The notes beneath the pieces were generated by a model. That model saw only the letters and a list, made by a program, of their open reading frames with translations. It was not told the DNA's origin and did not search any database. Positions 36,273 to 43,756 of a DNA stretch of 64,000 bases are shown piece after piece. The stretch's first letter is position 1. Each line of letters starts with the position of its first letter. Position numbers and translations under genes: made by a program. Source of the stretch: Minwuia sp. (GTDB lineage: Bacteria > Pseudomonadota > Alphaproteobacteria > Minwuiales > Minwuiaceae); assembly GCA_029210175.1 (NCBI GenBank), contig JARGPL010000027.1:1-64000 (forward strand), written 5' to 3'.

Positions 36273-36444
36273 ACGGTTTCGAGGCATGGCCGATTTGCAA
36301 CAACCGGCCAGTAACCTTCCGATATCGGTCCCAAGCCAGCATTTCCGGGGGCTTCGAGCCATACCAAGACTGCATGACACGCGTGCAGGGCATGCCCTTT
36401 ATTTCCGCAATCCAAAACCCTAAGTCTCTACCTGTCGATGTTGC
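36273..36444. other. Intergenic region after LysR with short palindromes
   Basis: This stretch holds CCGATATCGG (36319-36328), AGGGCATGCCCT followed by TTATTT (36387-36398), and an AAGCC/GGCTT stem between them. Any of these may end LysR transcription. No coding frame is convincing. It leads into the candidate small RNA. Confidence 0.4.
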
Positions 36445-36559
36445 AGCGCAATATCACCGGGCATTTCTGGCGCCTCCCTGTTCAGCAATGTCCGACGTCT
36501 CCCAGACGTGAAGCCTCCCTGTTTGACTCGGCGGGTCGTTCGCGACCCGCCTTTTTTTT
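36445..36559 (+). ncRNA. Candidate small RNA with repeated CUCCC motifs
   Basis: This stretch ends in a strong terminator but no coding frame reaches it convincingly. GCCTCCCTGTT is present twice (36472-36482 and 36513-36523). A perfect small hairpin ACGTCT-CCC-AGACGT (36495-36509) lies between them, exposing another CTCCC. The CUCCC motifs are complementary to the GGGAGG ribosome binding sites common in this window. The layout recalls anti-Shine-Dalgarno small RNAs of alphaproteobacteria. The 5' end is a guess. Confidence 0.5.
36530..36559 (+). terminator. Strong Rho-independent terminator with UUCG loop
   Basis: GGCGGGTCG (36530-36538), a TTCG tetraloop and CGACCCGCC (36543-36551) form a 9-bp GC-rich stem followed by eight T. 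It is the best intrinsic terminator in the window. It lies 250 nt after the LysR stop, which suggests it serves a separate short transcript. Confidence 0.93.
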
Positions 36560-36654
36560 GCCAGCCAGCATACTGAACGTGCGGTCAGGTCCCGGCGGCG
36601 AAACCGGTGCAATGACCGCAACGGCTGCGTGGCCGAGGCACTTCAGGCACCGTG

Positions 36655-37821
36655 TCAGCGCTTCAGGCCCAGCAGTTTCCGGGCAACCACCCAGCGATGT
36701 ACCTCGGACGGACCATCATAGATCCGCATCAGCCGGATCTGCGCCGCCATCTGATGCAGCGGCAGTTCGCGCGTCATGCCCATGGCACCGAACGTCTGCA
36801 TGGCATTGTCCAGCACCTCCCAGGCCATCTCCGTCGCATAGACCTTGATCATGGACACATCCGTGCGGACGTCCTGTCCCTGATCCAGCTTCCAGGCGGT
36901 TTCATAGGCCATCAGTCGGCTGGCGCGGATCTTTGCTGCAGCGTCGGCAACCCACCACTGGATGGCCTGACGCTCCGAAAGGGGTGCACCGAACGTGGTC
37001 CGTTGCGGCGCGAACTCGCAGATCATTTCCAACGCCCGTTCGGCCATGCCGATGCACCAGGATGCCATCTCCAGCCGCCGGGTCGACAGCCGCACCTGCA
37101 TCGGCGCGAAACCCTGCCCTTCCTTGCCCAGCAGGTTGGCGTGCGGCACGCGGCAATCCTGCAACGCGATCTCATAGGTAAAGGCACCGCCGATCATCGG
37201 AATGCGGCGGGCGATGTTGAAACCCGGCGTGCCGCGATCAACCAGGAACGCGGAAATGCCACCACGGGCCCCCTTTTCCCGATCCGTCACCGCCATCAGG
37301 ATCGTGAAATCCGCTTCTTCCGCCCGGCTGATCCAGATCTTCGAACCATTGATCACCCAGTCATCACCGTCCCGCACGGCCAGGGTTCGCATGCCCGCCG
37401 GGTCCGCCCCAGCACCAGGTTCGGAAATGCCGATGGCGGAAACCGTGCCACCCTTCACGTAAGGCGCCAGATAGCGTTCGCGCTGATCATCATTCACGGT
37501 CGCCATCAGCATCCGCAGATTGGGGGAATCGGGCGGCAGCATGTAGGGGGTGACCGTGCGGCCAAGCTCCATGTTGACGCCAATCATGGCCACTGTCGGC
37601 AGATCGACACCGCCAACATCCTCCGGCGCGTCCAGACCCCAGAGGCCCAGCTCCCGGGAGCGCGCGTCGACCCGCGCCCGCTCCTCGGCGGTCAGCGCAG
37701 CACCTTCTCCGCGCGCCTCCCGCGCCAGAACCTCCGGCTCCAGCGGCATCAGTTCGTCATTGACGAACCGCTGCACCAGATCCTGCAGCATGCGGTGTTC
37801 TTCACTGAGTTCGAAATCCAT
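36655..37821 (-). CDS. Acyl-CoA dehydrogenase
   Basis: The 388-residue FAD enzyme has the middle-domain ISEPGAGADPAGM and ISRAEEADF segments. The C-terminal helical part has FGAPLSERQAIQWWVADAAA, and the protein ends with a short IYDGPSEVHR segment, where many relatives have a GTxExxR motif. The substrate is unknown. The GGGGAGGG ribosome binding site lies inside a 14-bp perfect hairpin. It is downstream of the copper operon on the same strand, separated by that hairpin. Confidence 0.92.
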   Translation of the reverse strand: MDFELSEEHRMLQDLVQRFVNDELMPLEPEVLAREARGEGAALTAEERARVDARSRELGLWGLDAPEDVGGVDLPTVAMIGVNMELGRTVTPYMLPPDSPNLRMLMATVNDDQRERYLAPYVKGGTVSAIGISEPGAGADPAGMRTLAVRDGDDWVINGSKIWISRAEEADFTILMAVTDREKGARGGISAFLVDRGTPGFNIARRIPMIGGAFTYEIALQDCRVPHANLLGKEGQGFAPMQVRLSTRRLEMASWCIGMAERALEMICEFAPQRTTFGAPLSERQAIQWWVADAAAKIRASRLMAYETAWKLDQGQDVRTDVSMIKVYATEMAWEVLDNAMQTFGAMGMTRELPLHQMAAQIRLMRIYDGPSEVHRWVVARKLLGLKR

Positions 37822-37829
37822 TCAACCGA

Positions 37830-37874
37830 CCCTCCCCGATCCAGAATCATGATCCTGATGTGGATCGGGGAGGG
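37830..37874 (-). promoter_or_regulatory. Hairpin sequestering an acyl-CoA dehydrogenase RBS
   Basis: On the minus strand CCCTCCCCGATCCA pairs perfectly with TGGATCGGGGAGGG (plus 37861-37874 with 37830-37843) around a 17-nt loop. The 3' arm contains the GGGGAGGG ribosome binding site of the next gene, 8 nt before its ATG. It lies 38 nt after copB, so it may also end the copper operon, but it has no T-tract. Confidence 0.75.
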
Positions 37875-37911
37875 CGGCAAGTGGCAACAGATCGTCGTCG
37901 TTCACATCACG

Positions 37912-38613
37912 TCAGAACAGCACCCGCGCGCCGACGACGAAGAATGCGGCACCGGCATCCTCGCCCCCTGCACGGATGAAGTCGGCACTGCGCCCGAAGG
38001 AGCGTTCGTAATGCACCCCCACATAGGGTGACAGCAGCCGGTCGATGAGGTCGTAGCTCAGCCGCGCCCCCACTTCCAGCTTCGGGCCGAACGCACCCTG
38101 CCCGAATGCCCGGTCATCGGTGAACGGAATATCCAGTTCGATGCTGGGTACCAGGATGATCCGGTTGGTGATCAAGCCTTCGTACTCGACCTCGAACCGC
38201 GCGGACGGATGGTCGGACACGAACAGGTCGGCATCCACCTCGAACCATTGCCGGGTAAGGCCATGCAGGCCAATGACACCATGCAGCCGATCCGGCCCTT
38301 TCGGAGTATCGACGCGAATTCCCCCCACCAGATCGAAGAAGTCACTGACCGGTGTCGTCAGCCGGAACTGATTCTCCAGGCTCTCGAAGCTTTCCTCCTT
38401 CACGCCATATTCGCCTTCACTGCGGAAGACGAAGCGGAGTTCGTCATTGCCATAGAAGGCGTCGATGTCCCAGGCGGCAACATCGGTGTCCTCGCCCACG
38501 CGGTATTCCACCTGCTCGGCCTGGATACCCCAGACGTTCGGCTCTGCCAGTACCGGCGCAGCCGCGAACAGGACCGGGGCAACAGCCCCGGCCAACAGCA
38601 GTTTCCTGATCAT
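37912..38613 (-). CDS. copB: Copper resistance protein B (outer membrane)
   Basis: The 233-residue protein has a Sec signal peptide (about residues 1-23, ending VLAEP). A CopB beta-barrel follows (WDIDAFYGNDELRFVFRSEG, ending SPYVGVHYERSFG and FFVVGARVLF). It lacks the methionine-rich N-terminal extension of longer CopB proteins. It lies 4 bp after copA, with its ribosome binding site overlapping the copA end. It acts in copper binding or efflux at the outer membrane. Confidence 0.92.
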   Translation of the reverse strand: MIRKLLLAGAVAPVLFAAAPVLAEPNVWGIQAEQVEYRVGEDTDVAAWDIDAFYGNDELRFVFRSEGEYGVKEESFESLENQFRLTTPVSDFFDLVGGIRVDTPKGPDRLHGVIGLHGLTRQWFEVDADLFVSDHPSARFEVEYEGLITNRIILVPSIELDIPFTDDRAFGQGAFGPKLEVGARLSYDLIDRLLSPYVGVHYERSFGRSADFIRAGGEDAGAAFFVVGARVLF

Positions 38614-38617
38614 CGGG

Positions 38618-40474
38618 TCAGCCTCCCCGTGTCGCAGCAGCGCTGGCGGTATCGTCGCCCGGTCCGCCTTCGACAATGACCTTGCGGAACATGCCGGAGT
38701 CCGCGTGATAGGACAGGTGGCAATGGAATGCCCATTCACCCGGCGCATCCACCTCGGTCTCCATGTAAACCGTCGTTGCAGGGGCAACGCTGACCACATG
38801 CTTCACCGGATTCCACTTGCCGTTGCCATTGTCCAGGATCGACCACATGCCATGCAGGTGCATCGGATGTGTCATCATGGTGGTGTTGACGAACTTGAAC
38901 CGCACCCGCTCGCCATACTGCAGACGAATGGGTTCGGCATCGGCGTACTTCACCCCGTTGATCGACCAGATGTAGCGCTCCATGTTACCGGTCAGTTCCA
39001 GCTCGATCTCCCGCGTGGCAGGGCGATGGGCATAGAGCGGCTTCTGGGCCTTCAGGTCCGCATAGGACAGGAACCTGCCACCATCCGCTGCCGTCGGTGT
39101 CAGGCCGCTGCCCGGGGCATAGAAGGGATCGGCATCCCCATTGTCCGCTGGCATGCTGTGCCCCATCGCAGCGTGGTCCATCTTCGACTGGTCCATGCCG
39201 GCCATCGGTTTCTCACCACCCATGGCGGAATGATCCATCTTCGAGCGGTCCATGCCAGCCATCGGCTTCTCACCACCCATGGCGGAATGATCCATCTTCG
39301 AGTGGTCCATGCCAGCCATCGGCATGGTGCCATGACCCATTGCAGCGTGGTCCACTTCGCCTGCGGGCTTCGCGCCATGGCCCATCGCGGAATGGTCCAT
39401 ACCATCCATGCCGCCGTGCCCGGCCATGTCACCCATGGTCAACAGCGGCGCCTTGCGCAGTTCTGGTACGGCCGAAGCCATGCCCATCTGCGTGGCCAGC
39501 GTGCCGCGGGCATAGGCCGTGCGGCCCATGGATTCGCCATAGATCGTATAGGGGCGATCATCCTGCGGCTGAACAATGACATCGTAGGTTTCGGCAACCG
39601 CAATGCGGAACTCATCAACCACGACAGGCTGCACGTTGTTGCCGTCCGCCTGCACCACCGTCATCTTCAGTCCGGGGATGCGGATGTCGAAATAGGTCAT
39701 GGCGGACGAATTGATGAAACGCAGGCGTACCCGCTCGCCCGGCTTGAACAGGCCGGTCCAGTTCTGTCCCGGACCCTTGCCATTGATCAACGGCGTGAAG
39801 CCCTGCAGGTCCTCGATATCCGTCGGCATCATCCGCATGCTGCCCCAGTCGCTGCGGTCATCCAGCGCCGGGCCCACACCCTTCTCGGACGCATCGTCGA
39901 AGAAGTCGAACAGCGTCCGCTGCTTTCGGTTGTAGTAGTCCGGCATCATCTTCAGATTCCGCATGATCCGGTCGCCCGAATGCGGATGGGCGTCAGCCAG
40001 CTGGATGACGTAGTCGCGATCATATCGGTAGGGTTCGCGATCTTCCGGTGCGATCACGATGGCCCCATAGGCCCCGTCCGGTTCCTGAAAGCCGGAATGG
40101 CTGTGAAACCAGTAGGTGCCGCTTTGCGTGATCGGGAAGCGGTAGGTGAAGGTCTCGCCCGGTGCGATACCGGGGTAGCTGATCTTCGGCACGCCATCCT
40201 GCTGATAGGGCAGAATCAGGCCGTGCCAGTGAACGGATGTCATCTCGGAGAGATTGTTGGTCACGTTGATCGTGACATCCTCCCCCTCCTTGAACCGGAG
40301 CACCGGTCCGGGGCTCGCCCCGTTGAAACCGATCCCGCTACGGGTGAATTCACCGGTATCAATCGTGACCTCGTCAACGGTCAGATTGTATTCACCGGCC
40401 TGGGCACCGCCTGCGGCGGCAAGTGCCAGACCGGACCCGAGCACAGCGGCCCGGAGCATCTTGGCTGGATACAT
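38618..40474 (-). CDS. copA: Multicopper oxidase CopA
   Basis: The 618-residue periplasmic oxidase has copper motifs HWHG and WFHSHSG in the N-terminal cupredoxin domain, and HPMHLHG and HCHLSYHADSGM at the C-terminus. A methionine/histidine-rich linker near residues 355-450 contains a 19-residue unit repeated in tandem (MAGMDxSKMDHSAMGGEKP). It oxidises Cu(I) and binds copper. The signal peptide lacks an obvious twin arginine, unlike many CopA proteins. The ATG at 40474 follows AGGA and starts the signal peptide. Confidence 0.95.
   Translation of the reverse strand: MYPAKMLRAAVLGSGLALAAAGGAQAGEYNLTVDEVTIDTGEFTRSGIGFNGASPGPVLRFKEGEDVTINVTNNLSEMTSVHWHGLILPYQQDGVPKISYPGIAPGETFTYRFPITQSGTYWFHSHSGFQEPDGAYGAIVIAPEDREPYRYDRDYVIQLADAHPHSGDRIMRNLKMMPDYYNRKQRTLFDFFDDASEKGVGPALDDRSDWGSMRMMPTDIEDLQGFTPLINGKGPGQNWTGLFKPGERVRLRFINSSAMTYFDIRIPGLKMTVVQADGNNVQPVVVDEFRIAVAETYDVIVQPQDDRPYTIYGESMGRTAYARGTLATQMGMASAVPELRKAPLLTMGDMAGHGGMDGMDHSAMGHGAKPAGEVDHAAMGHGTMPMAGMDHSKMDHSAMGGEKPMAGMDRSKMDHSAMGGEKPMAGMDQSKMDHAAMGHSMPADNGDADPFYAPGSGLTPTAADGGRFLSYADLKAQKPLYAHRPATREIELELTGNMERYIWSINGVKYADAEPIRLQYGERVRFKFVNTTMMTHPMHLHGMWSILDNGNGKWNPVKHVVSVAPATTVYMETEVDAPGEWAFHCHLSYHADSGMFRKVIVEGGPGDDTASAAATRGG
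39201..39314 (-). repeat. 57-bp tandem repeat coding the CopA Met/His-rich linker
   Basis: Two near-identical 57-bp units (39201-39257 and 39258-39314) are flanked on both sides by partial, more divergent copies. The length is a multiple of three, so copy number changes would add or remove whole 19-residue copper-binding units. Confidence 0.85.
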
Positions 40475-40515
40475 GTTGTGTGTCCTGTAATCGAATTTGC
40501 GGAAGGCCGGGGCCA

Positions 40516-41064
40516 TCAGTGACCGAGGTGAATTCCACCCATCATGCCAGACTGGTAATGGCCGGGCACATTGCAGGCGAATTCCAGCGTCGCATGGGCC
40601 GGAAAGGTCCAGATGATCTCGGCCGTCTGCCCGGGTTCCAGCAGCACGCTGTTCGGATCGTCATGCTTCATGCCATGGGATCCGTGGTTCATCTTTTCAT
40701 GATTGATCCGGTCGACCCCCAGGACACCGCTTTCCATCATCGCCATCATCTCTTCCTGATGCGCGGCATGCATGGCGGCGGTACCGATGTTGAATTCGTG
40801 GACGAATTCACCCTTGTTGGTCACCACGAAACGAATGGTTTCGCCTTCCTTCAGTTCGAGCTTCTCAGGCTCGTAGAAGTTGTCGCGCATGGTCACGGCA
40901 ATGGTGCGGGACACCTGGGACGCGGTGCCCGGCTTCCCGATATCGGGTCCTTTGCCGTGGCCGCCCCCATGACTGCCTGCGGCAAGAACCGCGGCAGTTG
41001 AAACTGTTGAAAGAGCAAGGGCGAGGACAAGCGCGCGCACGCGCCGGGCGTTGTTGAAAGACAT
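40516..41064 (-). CDS. Periplasmic cupredoxin (copper-operon plastocyanin-like protein)
   Basis: The 182-residue protein has a signal peptide (about residues 1-29). A cupredoxin fold follows, with N-terminal MRDNFYEPEKLELKEGETI and C-terminal ACNVPGHYQSGMMG supplying the Cys-His-Met type I copper ligands. An inserted Met/His-rich loop (HQEEMMAMMESG, NHEKMNHGSHGMKHD) may bind extra copper. The ATG at 41064 has AGGAGA 7 nt upstream. It sits directly upstream of copA. Confidence 0.9.
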   Translation of the reverse strand: MSFNNARRVRALVLALALSTVSTAAVLAAGSHGGGHGKGPDIGKPGTASQVSRTIAVTMRDNFYEPEKLELKEGETIRFVVTNKGEFVHEFNIGTAAMHAAHQEEMMAMMESGVLGVDRINHEKMNHGSHGMKHDDPNSVLLEPGQTAEIIWTFPAHATLEFACNVPGHYQSGMMGGIHLGH

Positions 41065-41124
41065 GGTCATTCTCCTGATGAAACGAAATTGCGGACCCGA
41101 TCTACGGGTCGCGGACGTGTCGGT

Positions 41125-41529
41125 TCAGGAAAGGAGGCGCGGGGGCGGCAGTTGATAGCCGTCGGCCCACGAGCGCATGGAATGCGTCAGGCTGCGTTCA
41201 TGATCACCAACAGGACGTTCGGCATACCGGTCCGGCGCTGAGACCATGGCAATGGTACACGTTCCGTGATCACAGACCCCGTCGCCGACGCACATGCCGC
41301 AGCTGTTCATGTCCGCCTGACCGGCGGAGGTCTCGGAACCGGCGTCAGTCATGACCATCGAGTCCGGTGCCAGGTCAGCGTGCCCGGTATGCGGTGCATC
41401 GTCATCGGATACGGCCATGGATGCCGCCATCAGTCCGCAGACCGCATGTGCGGGCGCAACCGCGCCCACCAGCATTGCAACAAGTGCAAGCAAGGCCATC
41501 ATCGGACGCATTGACGGGCGGGGTGACAT
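41125..41529 (-). CDS. Cys/Met-rich secreted protein of the copper operon
   Basis: The 134-residue protein has a signal peptide (MRPMMALLALVAMLVGAVAP, cut near AHA). A short mature part carries the cysteine cluster CGMCVGDGVCDHGTC near residue 85 and several Met/His residues. No family was recognised with certainty; it resembles small unknown proteins found in copper-resistance operons. It is the first gene of the leftward copper operon. The start is uncertain because the ribosome binding site is poor. Confidence 0.7.
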   Translation of the reverse strand: MSPRPSMRPMMALLALVAMLVGAVAPAHAVCGLMAASMAVSDDDAPHTGHADLAPDSMVMTDAGSETSAGQADMNSCGMCVGDGVCDHGTCTIAMVSAPDRYAERPVGDHERSLTHSMRSWADGYQLPPPRLLS

Positions 41530-41535
41530 TCCGGG

Positions 41536-41580
41536 AAAATCGGCGCGCGAAGCCCCATTGTCAATACACAGGCCTGTCAA
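41536..41580 (-). promoter_or_regulatory. Candidate copper-operon promoter and operator
   Basis: On the minus strand TTGACA occurs twice (plus 41575-41580 and 41559-41564). The second is 17 nt from GATTTT (plus 41536-41541). The palindrome ACAGGCCTGT (41568-41577) overlaps the first. A start from the second would fall almost at the ATG of the first gene. No known copper-regulator site was recognised with confidence. Confidence 0.35.
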
Positions 41581-41642
41581 CGGCTGGAAAGACACCCCCG
41601 GCGCGCACATGTTTCAAGGGCCATGAGTAGACAGGAAACCCG

Positions 41643-42227
41643 ATGAACGAACAGGATGACCGCCCCATGCAGAGCGTGGTCGACCAGACAATCGAGGCGG
41701 TGGACGGCACGAAGGTCACGGTGGCGGACCTGCTGGAGATCTTCAGCGATCGCGGTTTCGGACCGATACTGATTGCGCTTGGCCTGCTGGCGGTTTCACC
41801 GATCGGTGCCATTCCGACGGTACCCAGCATGCTGGCCGTGGTCATCGTGCTGGTATCGGCTCAGCTGGTGTTTGGCCGCAAACACCCCTGGGTGCCCGAA
41901 AGGCTGCGTCGTCAGGGGTTCAGTACCGACAGGGTCGAACGCCTGCGTGACACCGGACACAAATGGCTGCGGCGGATCGACTGGCTGTTCACCAGCCGTC
42001 TCCAATGGGCCACGAACGAGGTCGCCCGACGGGTCGCTGCGCTGCTCTGTGTCGGGCTGGCGTTCTTGATGATTCCGCTGGAACTGGTGCCGTTCGCTGT
42101 CTACCTGCCCGGTACGGCGATCCTGCTGTTCGGGCTGGCGCTGACCGCACGGGACGGGCTTTTCATGTTGCTCGCCACGGCTCTGGCTGTGGTCACGCTC
42201 GTCCTGGCCATCGACTGGCTCGGATGA
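41643..42227 (+). CDS. exoD: ExoD family membrane protein
   Basis: This 194-residue protein belongs to the ExoD exopolysaccharide-synthesis family. It has a cytosolic N-terminus (VTVADLLEIFSDRGFGPILIALGLLAVSPIGAIPTVP region), then a polytopic C-terminal half with two further hydrophobic hairpins (about residues 130-192). The molecular role of ExoD is not established. AGGAAA precedes the ATG. It is divergent from the copper operon and its stop abuts the next gene on the other strand with no gap. Confidence 0.9.
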   Translation: MNEQDDRPMQSVVDQTIEAVDGTKVTVADLLEIFSDRGFGPILIALGLLAVSPIGAIPTVPSMLAVVIVLVSAQLVFGRKHPWVPERLRRQGFSTDRVERLRDTGHKWLRRIDWLFTSRLQWATNEVARRVAALLCVGLAFLMIPLELVPFAVYLPGTAILLFGLALTARDGLFMLLATALAVVTLVLAIDWLG

Positions 42228-43034
42228 TCAGGCGCGTGGCATCGTCCTGCGCGCGCCCGGTGCCGGGGGCGTTTCGGGGGCACCGGCGAAACACTGGGCC
42301 ATCGACATCCATTCGGTCGCGTTCGGTCCGGTGACCGAAAGCTTCGTGTCGGCGATGTTGCGCACCTGGGTCACCACCTGACAGAAATCCTCCGCCGCGC
42401 CTTCGATCAACTCGGTCTCCGAAGGATCATTCCATGTCCAAATCGCACCGGACGGGGCGGTCAGCCGGACATGCGGTGCCGGGGTCGGGGCCTTGCGATC
42501 ACGGACCATGTAGGTCCAGCCGTGCGTGTTGACCCCCAGCACGGCAATCGACTTGATGCGGTCGGCGTTCTGGCGCACCACGCCCAGCATGTCATAGACC
42601 TCCTGCCCGTGCGCCCAGGTCTCCATCAGCCGTGCGGAAATGGATGACCGGACACTCATCGACGGACCGGCCCAGGGCACGCGTGCGGACGGATCGGCCT
42701 TGGCGAAACGGTCTGCCATGCCCTGATAGTAGTCCCGCCAGGCGGCAACAAGCGCCTGACCGCCAATGCCGTCCCGCCATTCCCGCTCCACGTCACCGAC
42801 ATTCTCGCCCGCTTCCCGGCGGCGCATGATGCCCTGCATGAATTCCTTGAACTGGTCCGCGTCGGTCAGGGACAGGTCGGCGGCCCAGTTCCACATGTGC
42901 AGGTGGCCCAGAACCCGATCGATGGTCCAGTCCTTGAACGCCGTCGGCTCAACGAATGCACTTTCCGGCAGGTCCCTGACCAGCCCGAACAACGCTTCAC
43001 TCTCCGCCCTGAAATCCTCGGCCTGTTCCAGCAT
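42228..43034 (-). CDS. Maleylpyruvate-isomerase-like (DinB fold) metal-binding protein
   Basis: The 268-residue protein has an N-terminal DinB/MDMPI four-helix domain. Its metal-ligand histidines lie in DRVLGHLHMWN (near residue 42) and in ETWAHGQEVYD (near 140). A C-terminal domain of the TIGR03084 type follows. Family members are putative thiol-dependent isomerases or transferases; the function is unknown. The ATG at 43034 has GGGGGGAG upstream, so the GTG twelve codons earlier was rejected. Confidence 0.85.
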   Translation of the reverse strand: MLEQAEDFRAESEALFGLVRDLPESAFVEPTAFKDWTIDRVLGHLHMWNWAADLSLTDADQFKEFMQGIMRRREAGENVGDVEREWRDGIGGQALVAAWRDYYQGMADRFAKADPSARVPWAGPSMSVRSSISARLMETWAHGQEVYDMLGVVRQNADRIKSIAVLGVNTHGWTYMVRDRKAPTPAPHVRLTAPSGAIWTWNDPSETELIEGAAEDFCQVVTQVRNIADTKLSVTGPNATEWMSMAQCFAGAPETPPAPGARRTMPRA

Positions 43035-43104
43035 CTCGCTTCTCCCCCCAACAGCATCTTGCCTTGCCACAGCATGCCTTGATCGAGCCAGATGGCAAGG
43101 TCGA

Positions 43105-43120
43105 TTAACCCCACCTTAAC
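43105..43120 (+). promoter_or_regulatory. CtrA binding site
   Basis: TTAACCCCACCTTAAC is a perfect TTAA-N7-TTAAC CtrA box. It lies in the divergent region, 135 bp before the DivK-like gene and 71 bp before the other gene. It is the only full match noticed in the window. Confidence 0.65.
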
Positions 43121-43254
43121 GCCCCGCATGCAAGGTTCGGTACCGGTTTGCGGATGATCAGATCCTGAGCACCACGGTGCCACTGCCCTTCCAGAATCGA
43201 GATCGAGGAACAAGAAGCGCGTATCTGCAACTGTGCGGGAGAAGGAAATCGGGC

Positions 43255-43638
43255 ATGGCTGATATCCTGCTTGTCGAAGACAACGAGATGAACCGCGACA
43301 TGCTTGGTCGGCGTCTGGAAAGGCGCGGCTACAGCGTTGTCTTCGCCGTCGATGGCGCGGAAGGCGTTGCCATGGCCAAGGACAGGCGTCCTGATCTGAT
43401 CCTGATGGACATCGCGCTGGGCGAGATGGATGGCTGGCATGCGACCCGGCTGATCAAGGCGGATCCAGACACGATGGCGATCCCGGTGATCGCATTGACG
43501 GCCCATGCCCTGTCCAGTGACCGTCAGCGCAGTGTCGAAGTCGGGTGCAGCGATTTCGATACCAAGCCGATCGACATGCCCCGCCTGTTGCGGAAGATCG
43601 AAGCCTGCCTGAAAGGTCGCGCCGCGTCCGCTGCCTGA
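43255..43638 (+). CDS. Single-domain response regulator, DivK-like
   Basis: The 127-residue protein is a stand-alone receiver domain: acidic pocket E8/D9, phosphoacceptor D52 in LILMDIAL, the switch threonine in ALTAHAL and the conserved lysine in DTKPID. There is no output domain. The VEDNExN start and the LILMDIxL...GC...KPI pattern match DivK-type cell-cycle regulators. AGAAGGA precedes the ATG. A CtrA box in its upstream region supports a cell-cycle link. Whether it is the true DivK orthologue is not settled. Confidence 0.88.
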   Translation: MADILLVEDNEMNRDMLGRRLERRGYSVVFAVDGAEGVAMAKDRRPDLILMDIALGEMDGWHATRLIKADPDTMAIPVIALTAHALSSDRQRSVEVGCSDFDTKPIDMPRLLRKIEACLKGRAASAA

Positions 43639-43756
43639 CGGCCGGAACCAAACAGACAGAGACCTGATCCGATACCGACGCCTGTCAGGTCTGGCATTCG
43701 CCGACGGGACGTGATTCCATCGGGCACCCACGCATGTGTCGCTGAATGGAAGCTGA

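Noticed and set aside
37830-37874. Intrinsic terminator of the copper operon
   Set aside because: The stem is strong but has no T-tract on the transcribed strand and contains the ribosome binding site of the next gene, so a translational role is favoured. Termination is not excluded.
39144-39400. CRISPR-like array
   Set aside because: The repeats are contiguous without spacers and are in frame within copA.
38465-40522. Long rightward open frame opposite copA, very rich in His and Arg
   Set aside because: Its composition mirrors the Met/His-rich copA sequence read in reverse. CopA motifs are unmistakable on the other strand.
43639-43756. FMN riboswitch before ribD
   Set aside because: The conserved RFN core segments were not found in the 118-nt gap or in the short gaps within the rib operon.
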